Notes under the pieces: model-generated
Seen by the model: the letters and a program-made list of their open reading frames with translations, nothing else
What the model was told of the DNA's origin: nothing
Databases searched by the model: none
Translations under genes and position numbers: made by a program
Shown: piece after piece, positions 50,301-63,161 of the stretch
Layout of the letters: each line of letters starts with the position of its first letter
Position numbering within the stretch: position 1 is the first letter of the stretch
Assembly (NCBI RefSeq): GCF_030052815.1
Contig: NC_079505.1
Span: 9,774,898 to 9,838,897, forward strand
Reading direction: 5' to 3'
Length of the DNA: 64,000 nucleotides
Source: Hevea brasiliensis
Lineage: Eukaryota > Streptophyta > Magnoliopsida > Malpighiales > Euphorbiaceae

Positions 50301-51189
50301 TTCCCTTGAGAATTAGTAAAGAGAGAATTTAAATTCATATTGTTACCCCTTGTGTTCTCATTTAGGTGGGAAGATGAACCTCTTGAAATTGATGGTTAAA
50401 CACCGCTTGACTTACTTCTTTTTCTTTTGTTAATTTGAAAAAGGGATTCCTAGTGAGAGGCTTTAAACTCTCATTTTGAGAGATATTACTCTATTGATAC
50501 AAGTTAATAATTTAACCATGATGATTTTGATGTCTTGCACATGAATTTATTGAATGAGATCTAAGTTTATGTATGACATATGGACTTCAACTACTTATGA
50601 ATGTCGGATAACAATCATGGCATTTAGTCATCAGAATGTTATCAATCTATACGTATAATGCAGAAAGAATCCCTTTCCAGCAAATTATAAAATTAATATT
50701 GTAATTTTTTTGGGTGTTGATTCAAGTGGAGGAACGATTGCTGGTCTGTCACTAGGATCATGTTTCGGTGCTTTGAAGGCAAAAGTATGTCTTCTGTTTT
50801 TCAAAATTCAGTTTCTGTCTTTTACATGTCAATTAACTCTACTCCCATATTCTTATATTATAGGTTCATGCGTTCTCTGTCTGTGATGACCCTGATTACT
50901 TTTATGACTTTGTTCAAGCCCTTATTGAGGGACTCAAAGCAGGCGTTAACTCACGTGACATTGTACACATTCAAAATGTGAGTGTTTCATCACACTAGCA
51001 GAGAATCCTTTCTTTATCTCCCCTTTTGGTGTCATGATATTGGTATGTGAAAATACTGTAATGCTAAGTTAGAGTCCGCATGTTGTTGCACATAGATGAT
51101 GGATGGAGATCGTGCTACTAGAGCAGACAGATTGTGGCTCACTGGCCATAGACATATCCATGAAAGAGAGCTGCTTGCCTTTTCACTCT

Positions 51190-51238
<49 letters not shown>

Positions 51239-52242
51239 CAAGTTTGAATTGTGTTCAATTTGTGCATGTCATTGCATTCCTACACCTGTAAGACGATATT
51301 TATGTTAAGACGATATTTATGTGTTGACATTGTGCTTAAAAATCATCTAGTTTCTCTGTCTAAGAAATTTATGGTTGAAATGGTTAATTCAATTATCATT
51401 CCATTTTGTTAAACTTCAGGAGTGAAAGTTTTAATCATGTTGCAGAAGTTCCATGGATTGTGATCATCCAATAAACCACTGGCATGCTTAGTATAATGCT
51501 TCCATGGAATGTGTCTGCAATTGATTTTGACTATGGAACATGAAGTAATCCTATTCTTGTCCGTCATTTTCTTACCTCCTGTAGGCCAAAGGTCTGGGCT
51601 ATGCAATGAATGCCTCTGATGAGCTTCAGTTTGTCCAGGAAGTTGCTACAGCTACTGGTGTTGTTCTAGATCCTGTTTACAGGTAAGGTAGCACATTCTA
51701 TCATAACTCCCAAGTTTTTCCGTCACATTCCTGTAATTCATTCTGCAATAGTTAGCATGATTTTGTATCGTACTGTGACAAGTCAATTGAGGTTGTGAAT
51801 GCTGAATGGTTAGTCATCTATGCGATACAATCCAAGGTATTAGCATTAACAAGGACCATTACTGGTATCTGGTAGCCTACTAGAAGAGAGAATGTAATGG
51901 TTAAATGGCTTACGTCAAATTTAATCTAGATACTTAGCATGGTCGTGATTTTAACACCAAATCAGCTAGGCATTCATTTTCTTGATCATAAAGTCTGAAA
52001 GTCCCCTTGAGTTTAACAGTTAATTTAATCTTTGTAGTGGGAAAGCAGCTTATGGAATGATGAAAGACATGAAAGAGAATCCAAAGAAGTGGGAGGGAAG
52101 AAAGATCCTATTCATACACACCGGTGGGCTTCTTGGATTGTATGACAAGGTAGACCAGATGGCTTCATTGGTGAAAAACTGGTCTCGAATGGATGTTGAT
52201 GAGTCAGTTCCAAGGAACGATGGAATTGGAAAAATGTTCTAG
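44371..52242 (+). CDS. DCD: D-cysteine desulfhydrase, nine exons, apparently intact
   Basis: Exons: 44371-44667, 44741-44935, 45129-45239, 48064-48155, 49868-49960, 50727-50784, 50864-50977, 51585-51682, 52038-52242. All borders are GT-AG and the phases sum to 421 codons including TAG. The protein is a fold-type II PLP enzyme of the ACC deaminase/D-cysteine desulfhydrase family that converts D-cysteine to pyruvate, H2S and ammonia. Visible marks: [37 protein letters not shown] with the PLP lysine (Lys112), [40 protein letters not shown] (phosphate loop), [26 protein letters not shown] and C-terminus GIGKMF, close to Arabidopsis D-CDES. Two in-frame starts exist. The one at 44371 adds 35 residues rich in Arg, Ser and hydrophobics, a plausible organelle presequence. 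The one at 44476 gives a 385-aa form. Intron 3 is 2.8 kb and carries a MITE. Confidence 0.95.
47119..47577. repeat. MITE/foldback-like element in D-cysteine desulfhydrase intron 3
   Basis: The left end ATGTTTGGATATGGGGAAAG and the right end (reverse complement) CTGTTTGGATAATGTATGGG form imperfect inverted repeats. The inside is purine-rich on the left and pyrimidine-rich on the right, so the whole can fold back. It has no coding sequence and resembles the ends of the element at 37280-37703. Confidence 0.55.
51191..51235. repeat. (GA)n microsatellite in D-cysteine desulfhydrase intron 7
   Basis: About 22 GA repeats. It creates meaningless Arg-Glu or Ser-Leu ORFs on the two strands. Confidence 0.97.
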
Positions 52243-52427
52243 AGAAAGAAAGCCAGCTTTGTATATAATACTATCTTGTCTCTTATTGGTGCATTAAAAC
52301 TATGTGCTTATTTTTATCTATTCTCTGGTTCATCATAAGATTGTATCTATATAAATATAGTATAATAAAGCTGGTTTTCAAAATAATTTCACGTAAAGCG
52401 ACGATTAGCATTTTATTCATTTGCCAC

Positions 52428-52458
<31 letters not shown>

Positions 52459-55439
52459 ATATATATTTTCATTTATCCATTGTGTCCCTCGTCAATCCCC
52501 ATCTCATTTATCCTCTTATTATTTTAGTGCTCTTCCTCCTTATTAGATGTACTATTTAACATCAATATAATTTACCTTGTGTTTTTTGGAGTCGATCATC
52601 TATTATAAATTAAAATTAAATGTTATGTGAAACTAATTACTAACCAAAATACAAATCTATAAGTCAAATTTTTATTGTTCATTATAATTGTAAAATCCAC
52701 ATAATTTCTTATGATGAAAAGAAATTCTAGAAAATAGTTATATTATAATTGACACTAGAAAACTAAGAATCATAGTAATTAGCTATATAAATGAAAGTCA
52801 CATTTTCATTGTCTAAAATAATTATAAAATCATATACTTAATTTCTTATAATAGAAAAATTATGACAATAATTATAATTTAATTAATAATAAAAAAAATT
52901 TAACAGTTATATAAATTAATATCATATATCAAATTAACCACTTTCGAATATAATACAAATAGAAGATATAATGTCTAATCAAAATTTTCTCTTTTAACCT
53001 ATCAAATGATATTTTAGTAACTAAAGTATTACAAGAAAATGAAAAATATTTTACACAAATCACTAAAATAATTTTCATCTTACAAAAATTTATTTATAAA
53101 CATTTTGTTGACATCTTATTCTTTATTTTTTATATATTCATTTTCAATTTATATTTATTTTCTTTATATTTTCATGTTCTTGTAACAAATATATATATAT
53201 ATCGGGAATGAAGGGAGAATAATGGGATGGAAAAAAAAATATATTGTTGAATTTAATAATGATAAATTTTCCTGATTTTGTTGATTAGATTAATTTTTTA
53301 TTTAAATTTAAATATTATTCAATTAAAGAATAATAAATCTTAGGAGAGTTTTTCTCTGTATCTTTTTGTAAATAGTTTTCTACTATTAAAAAGATAATAA
53401 AAAATAAATTTCTAAATTAAGTGAAATCCTATTTTCTAGTAATTTCCTAAATTGTTGATTATATTTTAATTTGGAATTAATTAATTGTAAAAAATTATAT
53501 AATTTTTTAAACTATTTTCTATATTTTTCTCAAACAATCATAATATAAAAATTAAAATTCATTATTAACAATCTATTTTGTAAGGTATAATTTTAAATTT
53601 TAAATTCTTTCAATAATTTTATTATTTTCTAATTGTTATTTTTCTTATCACCTTTATTAGCATTATATTTTAATTATTATAATTTAGATTTGAGTCAAAT
53701 TCAAACAATTATTATGAAACATGAAATATTTTAATTAGATGAATAAATGTGTCTTGATGGTAAATGTTTAATATATAGTTTTTGTTGTTTATTCTTTTTT
53801 ATTTGATAAATTTAATAAAATAATGACTACCTTATTTTTAATGCTCATGTAATTACTACAAGAAATGTTAGATTCAACGGTAATGATTTTTATTATTAAA
53901 TATATAAAATTTATTGTTATAAATTTACAGTAACAATATATAAATTTTACATGTTACTGTGACTATGGGTATTTTATAATAAAATTGTGATTGTTGTAAA
54001 AAAAATATTATTATTATTTTTGCCAAAAATTTTTAGTGACAATAACAATTGTTGCCATATATTTTTTTATGTATTATTAGTATCAATTATTTATATTGCT
54101 GCTTAATATTAATTTTATAAGCAATAAAATTAATATTGCTACAAAATTTTTATTACTAATTCTAATATTTATTTTTTTATAAGTATAATTTTACCCTTTA
54201 TTATAGTGAATATATAGTAATTTAAATAAATTATGTTAATAACAAGATTTTTCAAATCAAATGCACTAAAATAATTTTGAAAGATCTTTGAACTAAGCAA
54301 CAGTTTTATTAAGGCATATTTATTTATCCTATATTCCCATATTTTCTACCTAATAATCCTTTTAAGTTTTGAAGTTTTGAATTATTATAAATAAATTTTT
54401 CACATAAATGTTTAATTAAATAAATCATATGTTTTATTGTTATTTTATTTTTAATAAATTAATTTATATATTTTATAATTAAATTAAAATTCAATAATTT
54501 ATTCAATTATACTTATTGTCAAAATAATATATACTTATAAAAACTAAAATTAAATAATGTAATTTAAGTATTATTAAATTTATTAATGTTATTTTTTAGT
54601 TTAGTAATAAATTTAAATAAATTAAAAATATTCATATTGTAAATAAAACTTATAATTTTAATAAAAAATTACTAATTAAATTATAAAAATGTACTTACGT
54701 TTTTAATAGAACTAGTTAAATATAAATGTAGAAAATCTTATATAACTATATCTTCATTCAATTAAATAAGATATCGATAATGATTAAAGCTTAATCTATT
54801 AATTTAGTAGATGGAATTCTCGATATCATTTATCTCTATTTGACTCAAGACAATGCATTACACTATATCATTTGTTCATTACTAAGGGTTTGTATGATAT
54901 TATTATATGAGTTATGACTGAGAAAATATTATTTTAAATATATTTATATTAAATTTAATATATTTTAATTAAAAAATTTTAAAATAATAAAACATTTTTA
55001 AAATGGAGATTTCAATTTTAATGTTAAATAAGTTTTAAATTTAGAAAAAAAAATATTTTAATAAATAATTAAGTAAAATTAGTTAACATATTAAAGCACA
55101 TAAAGTCATGTAATGTTACAAATATATTAATCATCTTGTCTGAATTAGTACAATTTTTATTTTTTAGAAATCACCTAGTATCTTAAATATACTAATTCGA
55201 CTAATTTGAATTCATATTGGACAGGCTCACGAAGAGTGGTAAAGCGCTCCATTCCAAATTTTAAAAGTACTTCATATCTAAAGTTTAAGTCCGAGATTAT
55301 TAATTAAAGAAGAAAGGACCTTATCATTTTATCTTACTTTAAAAAAATTAATTTAATTCAAAATTTAATCATTTAATATATTTAGATTTGAATCTCCACT
55401 GTCCAACACAGTTAAAGAACCTTAACCAAAAGTAGACCT

Positions 55440-55980
55440 GTGTAGGGGTGAACAGATTTCAGTTCAAATTGAAAAATCAAATCAAATCTAATCAATTCAA
55501 TTCAATCAGTTCGGTTTTAAAATTCAATCGGTTAGGTTCGGTTTTATATTATAAAAATTTCGGTTATTTCGGTTCGATTCGGTTTTAAAGAGAAAAAATC
55601 AATTAAATCGAAGCGAACTGAATAGTAATTTTATATATTCAAATCGAATCAAATCAAGCCGATTTGATTTATTTTTATAGGAAATTATAAATTATATTTA
55701 ATTATATATATATAAATTGTTTAATTTCATTAATTAATAGTTATTAGGTTTAAATCAAAATTAAAATTAGATCAAATAACTTAAAAATTAAGTCTAAATT
55801 AAAAAATTAATTAAAAATTAAAACTAATCGATTTGAATCCAATCAAATTGAAATGAATTAAATCAAAATAAAATAATTCGATTCAATTTAATTTTTTATT
55901 TATTTTAATTTAATCTGATTTTTAGAATATATGATTTAATTTTGATTCGATTTGGATGAAATGCTCATTTCTACACCTGT
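55440..55980. repeat. MITE-like repeat rich in TTCGGTT words
   Basis: It runs from GTAGGGGTGAACAG to a right end that reads, as reverse complement, GGTGTAGAAATGAGCA. The interior repeats TTCGGTTCGATTCGG and its complement-like AATCGAATCAAATC. It is non-coding and similar in style to 18180-18414. The boundary call is approximate. Confidence 0.4.
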
Positions 55981-57177
55981 GTGCGCGAAGGACGGCATCC
56001 TGTGTGCGGGACATGGACATGCGTCCATCACTTCGATCCTTTTCATTTGAACGAAACTCTTGCATAATTGATGACTCCCTTATCCTTTCCTATGGCTTTC
56101 CCTCGTTGTTATCCGTTCATTATTTTATTAAAATATCTTGCCGATTTGTCTGGAAATTTGGAATTTTATTTCTTTATTTATAATAATGAGTTTTGTTAGA
56201 GTAATATTGTACCATTATTAAATTTAACTTCCAATTTTAATTAAAAAATGTACACTATCTATATTTATTTATTGATAATTCAGGCTATAATAAGATATGC
56301 TAGCCAATAAATATATTAGTGATAGAGAAAAATAAAGGAGCAATTAGAGAGTGATAAGGCAATTGGCATAGTTGATTATTAGCTCTTAATGTTTATTTAA
56401 ATTAGTTGATTAAATAACGAATTAAATTAAAAGAAATGTTATATGAATTTAGCGTATCATGTGATTGTAGACAAATTTAATAATATCACAATATATTATC
56501 TATAATTTAAAGATAATTATAAATAATTGATAAATTTATCTATTATTATTTTAATATAAAAACATATAATTAAATTAAAATGTATTTGATTTATCTTATA
56601 AAAATAAAATTATAATGCTTATAAGATAATTTAAATTTATAAATATTTAAAATTTTAAACAATCTCTTGTTTAGTTAAATAAACATATTTTTAATATATA
56701 AACTAATATATTAAAATTAATTTATAAGATATTATCATTATTAATTTAATATATTAATAATTCATTTATTCAATTTAATAATAATTTAATATTAATATTA
56801 ATTTATAAAATTATTATTTATATAATATAAATTTAATATTTATTAAATATTATTAACAATAAATAATATTTCAATTAGATGGAAGTTAAATTTCAAACCC
56901 TTAATCCTTACTTTCACTCATTCTCAGATGGAATTGAATCTGAAAACCTTTGCTTGGGAGGATGCTTCATCTCTCTCAGTAAAGATGTTATAGAATGAAC
57001 TATCTAGGAGCAGTTCCTACGTAATTTTCCTTATTTTTATTGTATTAATTGAAAATTATTAAAAATTAATTTTAAGTAAAGTGAATATATTTTAAATCAT
57101 AAAAATTTAAAATAATTAAACAATTTTTTTAACTAATATCCTTTAAAATGCATAAAATAATGCAGATAAGATTGAAT

Positions 57178-57182
<5 letters not shown>

Positions 57183-57219
<37 letters not shown>
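57183..57219. repeat. (CA)n(TA)n microsatellite
   Basis: A short CA run passes into a TA run. Confidence 0.9.
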
Positions 57220-57223
<4 letters not shown>

Positions 57224-58849
57224 TATATCTATATAATAATGGTCTGTTTAATGATACAAATACAAAACCCTTAATACAATTCACATGGAGCTGCAAATTA
57301 ATGTGTCTAACGATTTAACAGATTAAAATGATGAAATATTGATGCGTTTTGTCATTTTGAATTCCAATATCCGACTCTAGAAGCGATTATTAAAAATATA
57401 AAAAATGTGGAAAAATAAAAATATAAAAAAAAAAAAGATAAAAGAAAAAATTTTTAAAGGAGGAAAGGAAGGATTGACAGTAATAAGAAGCAATCTCTCC
57501 CTTAAACTTGATTGTGAGTTCATAGAGTTTCTATAAATAGAGAATTTTAGAGTTTTAGAAAGAGAAGTTATTATATTTTATGTGTATTAACAATATACAT
57601 ATGTTTTAGACTAAGAGAATGAATTCAATAATATTAATTTAATTAATATTATAATAATTAATACGTTTTCTTACCACGGTTGCTTACTAATTAAAATTAA
57701 TTTAAAAAATTATTATTTAATTTCTCTATTTTAATAAATAAATCACTTACTTTCTGTATTGAAAAAAAATATTTTGGTGTTGTTACGTAAGGATATAAAA
57801 TTATGGTAAGTGATAATTATTTATAAAATATAGTTTTTTTTTTTAATTTTTTTAATTTTATTTTTTATTAATTAATTATTTGATTGATTTAAATTATAAT
57901 TAAATAATCAATATCATATTATACATACATATATGTATAATTTTTTTTTTCACTATTTTAATACTTTTTAGATTATTAATATTACTTTTTAGAATAATGT
58001 TAATATTATTAAATAAAGATAATATAATTCTTTGTTATATTAAAAAAAATAAAACAAAGTTATATTTTAAAATGATGAAAATATTTAAATAATTTAATCA
58101 ACTTTAAACTATTATATATTTTAATTAATATTTTTATTATATTTTCATATTTTTTATTTTTATTATGAAATTTTTATTAAAAAATTTGAAGAAAAAACTT
58201 TAATTTATATCAAAATAATAAAAATAAAATATAAAATAATTAAGAATTAATTTAAAACATTATTATATTTTTACATATTAAATTTAAAAAATATAGAAAT
58301 TAAAATTATTATTAACAATGTATAAAAAAAAGGAAAATTTTCTTGTAAATATAATAAAACTAAGCATTAATATAGGTTCATACTATTACGCTACAAAGCC
58401 TTCTATTATTGTCAAATTAACTCTTTATATTAATGACACTTGATATGATAATAGAGCCAAACCAAAAGTTAACAAATCTATCTGTATTCAAGGTGGAACT
58501 TATAATGGTTGCATTATAAAATTTATTTTATATGTTATAATTTAAATAAAATTTTAAAATAAGAATTAATATGCATAACAATTTAAAAATTAGATAATAA
58601 TTTTAAAATAAAAAATATGCATAACAATTTAAAAAAATTAAATGATTTTCTATTAATCAAATATTCACACTTGGTAAGAAATTTCATCTCGTAAGTTCCA
58701 GCCAACAGTGATGAGGTTGATGTGGCAGGCAATGGAGCCTGGACCGCACCACGTGTCTATCGGTTCATCATCATGTCGATGAGCCTTCACTTTTGGAAAG
58801 CAACTCATCATTAGCCTCTTCCACCACCATCAGTAACAGTTGCTTCTTC

Positions 58850-58858
58850 TTTATATAT
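58850..58858 (+). promoter_or_regulatory. TATA box candidate for glutamate decarboxylase
   Basis: TTTATATAT lies about 70 bases upstream of the ATG at 58927, leaving a short leader of about 40 bases. Position and sequence fit a plant core promoter, though there is no transcript evidence. Confidence 0.45.
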
Positions 58859-58926
58859 CTTGTCTTCTCAGGAATACTTGTGCATATTAATCCACTCCTC
58901 ATTCTCATAAGAATAACTCAACAAGG

Positions 58927-60298
58927 ATGGTCATCGCTAGCACCATTGCTGCCGACTCCGATGCGCTTCTGCACTCCACTTTTGCTTCCAGATATGTTCG
59001 CGCTCCTGTTCCAAGGTACCCTTCATTATTTTCACTTTCTTCCTTCCAATAATTTCCTCTTCTCAGTCTTATAATATATATGCAGGTTTAAGATGCCAGA
59101 GAAGTCGATGCCCAAGGAAGCAGCGTATCAGGTGATCAATGATGAGCTGATGCTGGATGGGAATCCAAGGCTTAACTTGGCTTCTTTTGTCACCACTTGG
59201 ATGGAGCCTGAGTGCAATGATCTTATTATGGCTTCTATGAACAAGAATTATGTTGATATGGATGAGTACCCTGTTACCACTGAGCTCCAGGTTTATTTAT
59301 TTAGACCTTTTTTTATTCATTCTGTAATTATTTATTATGTACACTAAACAGTATAGAAATTTTTTTTCTTTTTGTTGTGTGAAAGTGAAATGGGTCAAGC
59401 TGCCCAAGAATCAACTCCAGTAGCCAAACCAACAATCAAATAAGAATAAATGAAAATGAAGCATGTGTATTTTGTGTACAAATGTTTTCCTATATTTAAA
59501 CTAAAGTTCTATTGGCTTATTGCTTTGTTTGTTGCAAACTTGAGTTTCACTTTGCAAATATGATTGGAGTTCTGCACATGTCTCAGTCGAAACACGTTCA
59601 CTACTATTTTTACTTGTAAATTATGTAATTGAGAATATCTATTTGGGAAGTTTTGGTTTCTGTGTAATGTAAATGTTCCTTCCCCCTACTCCTTGTGTAT
59701 GCATGTGTTTAATCTGAAATATCTATGACAAAGATCATGCCATTTGTGTAAAGAATTGTTGCCAGCTTTGTAATAGCCATGGTCACAATCCCTTATTTTT
59801 TTGGTTATTTAAAGAAGTTGATATACCTATAGTTATGGGGTAATACACAGTCTGAGAAAAGAGAAACGGTGGCAGGGCCTTAATCCAACAAAAGTAATTC
59901 TGGCAAAATTTCTTCTTTCTGAGTTTTCATTATGTGATAAATTTTATTGCAATTAGTAATTTTATGGGCAAGGCTTAATTTCTTTGAAGATACGAGATCT
60001 GTTCGTCGCATTGTAATTTTGGCCCTGCAGAATCGGTGTGTGAATATGATAGCTCACCTGCTCCATGCTCCTGTTGGAGATGATGAAACTGCAATCGGCG
60101 TGGGGACTGTGGGATCATCAGAGGCAATAATGCTGGCTGGATTAGCTTTTAAAAGGAAGTGGCAGAACAAGAGAAAGGCAGAGGGCAAACCATATGATAA
60201 GCCCAACATTGTGACTGGAGCTAATGTGCAAGTGAGTTTTAAATTGTTTTTCGACTTGTTATTCTGCTTAGTTTTAGAAGTGCAATCTGGTTATGCAT

Positions 60299-60334
<36 letters not shown>

Positions 60335-63161
60335 TTTTGAAGTTAAGACATTGATTGACAGGTTTTTCCATATATTGCAGTAGTGATGCTACCAGTAGCA
60401 TTTTTTCCTGCAAGCAACATAAAATATTTTCTTGGTGAGCTCATTTCAGTGTTTCCATTTTGTAATGTTTACCTTTATGTCTACCATTAGGTTCACCATT
60501 TTTCTACTAAACTTCACTTCATCTGGTTCAAAAAACTGGGGTCCTATTACAACATTAGTTTCTTCATTTAATCTGGGGTCCCACTCCTACTCCTATATTT
60601 TCTTTTGAATCTCAGAATATATTTCATCCAACATTTTACCAAGTATATCTCCTCTATCCTATGAGAATAAATTAGGTATTTTAGTCCTATCTCCTACATT
60701 CTCAAAGCAATAACATACTTCAATACGCCTTTTATCTCTATTTAATTTGTCAGGGGATACATTAAAGTTGAAACTTTTTTATCCAAGCATGTAATTTCTG
60801 ATTTCGCTAGACACTGTGTGATGGTAGAGAAAAGACAAGCACATTGTTGAAACAGCTTAATGTTACTTCATCATGCTTCTCTCCCTTTTTTTTTTCTTTT
60901 GCATTTCAAGCAATAATCTATCTAATCAATTGTGTTTTTGATTTTCTATGGCATCTCAAATCTCCACTTAATGCTTTATTTCACGAGCCGCTTAAATGTG
61001 AACAATGTGGTCATCTAACATTCTAACTATATTTGAGGAATTGTATGTGGCTCAATCATTTGGAGTTGTTGACTCTACTTTGCGACATCATTTTTTTTTT
61101 GTTGACCTCACTGAGCTATTTAAAATTTGGAAAACCAAACTCCTTGCATGTGGTACTAGGAACTGAGTCATTTTCTTCTTGAGCATGTCTTGGTAAATTC
61201 TAAAGCAAATATATTGTAATTTCTTCCTTTCACTAGGGTATGAAAGTTATCATAGTGAAACTTTTTCTTTTATCTTACCTGTGAAATCACATAAATCTTG
61301 TATCCATTCTTCTTCGTTTCTCTTTATTGTGTATGTTTTAGATTTGTGTGCTTGTGCTCATTAATCCACTAAAGCGAAGAACAGCAGCATTTCTGCTACA
61401 GCTTTATTACTAGTTTGGCTCCAAAATTTGCTATTGGAGCTTGGCATTCCAATACTTCCCTCACTTGTTTCTTTGTGATGATATTGGAATCTTTGTGTGC
61501 TTCCAAGTTTTGTATGATACACAAGATTAAATGGTTACCATTCTATTTTGGATTTGATACGTCCACTTTAAATAGTCAAAAACCTCTTCAATTAATCTAT
61601 AAAGGTTAAAAAAAATCTATTTTGTTCTCCTACTTTTCTAACTTTACTCTGGTAGAGAAGGGTGAATGGGGGATCACCCTAGCGTGAACTTTATTGCCAT
61701 TTTACTTATTGTAGCTATTGATTTTTATTTAGAATTTCAGTCATTTGTCGCATTTTGTTAAATGCTCCACAAATTATGTTACACAGGTCTGCTGGGAGAA
61801 ATTTGCAAGGTACTTTGAAGTTGAACTGAAGGAGGTGAAGCTGACAGAGGGATATTATGTGATGGACCCTGTGAAGGCAGTTGAGATGGTGGATGAGAAT
61901 ACAATCTGTGTTGCAGCCATTTTGGGATCAACCCTGACAGGAGAGTTTGAAGATGTGAAGCTTCTTAACGAACTACTCACTAAAAAGAATAAGGAGACCG
62001 GATGGAACACCCCAATTCATGTTGATGCTGCCAGTGGAGGCTTCATTGCTCCTTTTGTTTGCCCAGATCTTCTATGGGACTTCCGTTTGCCATTGGTGAA
62101 GAGTATTAATGTAAGTGGGCATAAGTATGGCCTTGTTTATGCTGGTGTTGGTTGGGTCATCTGGAGAGCTAAAGAAGACTTGCCGGAGGAGCTTATATTT
62201 CACATTAACTACCTTGGATCTGATCAACCCACTTTCACTCTCAACTTCTCAAAAGGTATTTGGTAAGCATGAGAGGAAAAACGATTCAGAAAAATAAAGG
62301 GGAAAGAAAAAGAATAAGCTTACCACATTTGTGCTTGTCTTTTGGTTTAAGTTTGTTCCACATTCTTGATTTCCTTCTGGTTTTAAAAGTGAGATATTGA
62401 CTATAAGAACTGAAATTAGAGCATGATACACCCACAAGCTTAGCTTGATACTAGGTGAATCTCTCAGCTAGGGTAATGTCCCAGGTCGAGTTCCTCTCCC
62501 CCTAATATGTAAACCAACAAAACTAATTAGAGCTTAATCAGTCATAGATCATAAGTGATATCTTTCCTTTTTCTATATGACTGCTTTCATGAAGTGCCTG
62601 TGGTTTATCTTTCCAATATTTTGCTGCCAACAAAGTTTTTCTTTTCCTGATTTGAGGGCTTCCTAAGGTAGGCAGGCTTGAGATGTGCATTTATAAGTCC
62701 TGACCTGTTTCAGACTACCTGATTAGTAAAATATTGATATGTTTTTATTATATGGGGATGGATTTGGTTAGAGATATAGCCTTGAATAGTGGCCTGGCCT
62801 GCCTAGAACTTCATTTAAGATGTTATATATATGTCGCATCTTTTATTGAATCGTCTTCTAGATTCATGTTTTACTTGCATTATTGAAATTAGATAAGCTT
62901 ATTGAATCGTCTTCTAGATTCATGTTTTACTTGCATTATTGAAATTAGATAAGCTCATCTTCCCCCTGGCCTTCATTAACTAAGGTTTTCTCTCACTTCT
63001 TCTGGGTGTCCCTCTCCTCTTTTTCTAAAAGATGAACCATTTGTGCCTTTGTTCTTTTAGTAGCTTTTTCATTTTATTAACTCCATTTTGGTTTCCTCAT
63101 TTTGGCAGGCTCTAGTCAAATTATTGCTCAATATTATCAGTTTATAAGGCTTGGTTTTGAG
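58927..63161 (+). CDS. GAD: Glutamate decarboxylase, first five coding exons (partial at the right edge)
   Basis: Exons: 58927-59015, 59086-59290, 60031-60231, 61787-62255 and 63109-63161, all with GT-AG borders, encoding 339 residues without a break. The enzyme is a cytosolic PLP decarboxylase that turns glutamate into GABA and CO2, the entry to the GABA shunt. Visible marks: [20 protein letters not shown] at the N-terminus, [56 protein letters not shown] and [10 protein letters not shown], with the PLP lysine at about residue 278. The start was chosen because MVIAST aligns with plant GAD N-termini and follows a TATA box. The last in-window exon ends QFIRLGFE before GTAAAC. About 160 residues, including the C-terminal calmodulin-binding segment that most plant GADs use for Ca2+ control, lie beyond the window. 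Confidence 0.96.
60300..60334. repeat. (GA)n microsatellite in GAD intron 3
   Basis: GA run with one AAAG interruption, about 70 bases after the exon 3 donor. Confidence 0.95.
62844..62955 (+). repeat. Perfect 56-bp tandem duplication in GAD intron 4
   Basis: The unit starting TATTGAATCGTCTTC and ending AGATAAGCT occurs twice head to tail (62844-62899 and 62900-62955) without a mismatch, about 150 bases before the exon 5 acceptor. Confidence 0.97.

Larger units (their letters stand above)
52243..58926. other. AT-rich intergenic region
   Basis: No gene is supported in about 6.7 kb. It holds a (CT)n run at 52433-52455, TA runs at about 53190 and 57183-57219, a MITE-like repeat at 55440-55980 and, at 53854-53868, TACTACAAGAAATG, which resembles the terminus of a CACTA transposon but lacks a visible partner end. 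The last ~200 bases form the promoter region of the glutamate decarboxylase gene. Confidence 0.65.

Noticed and set aside
53854..53868. TACTACAAGAAATG, like a CACTA transposon end
   Set aside because: The first base differs from CACTACAAGAAA, and no partner end or transposase remnant was found nearby.
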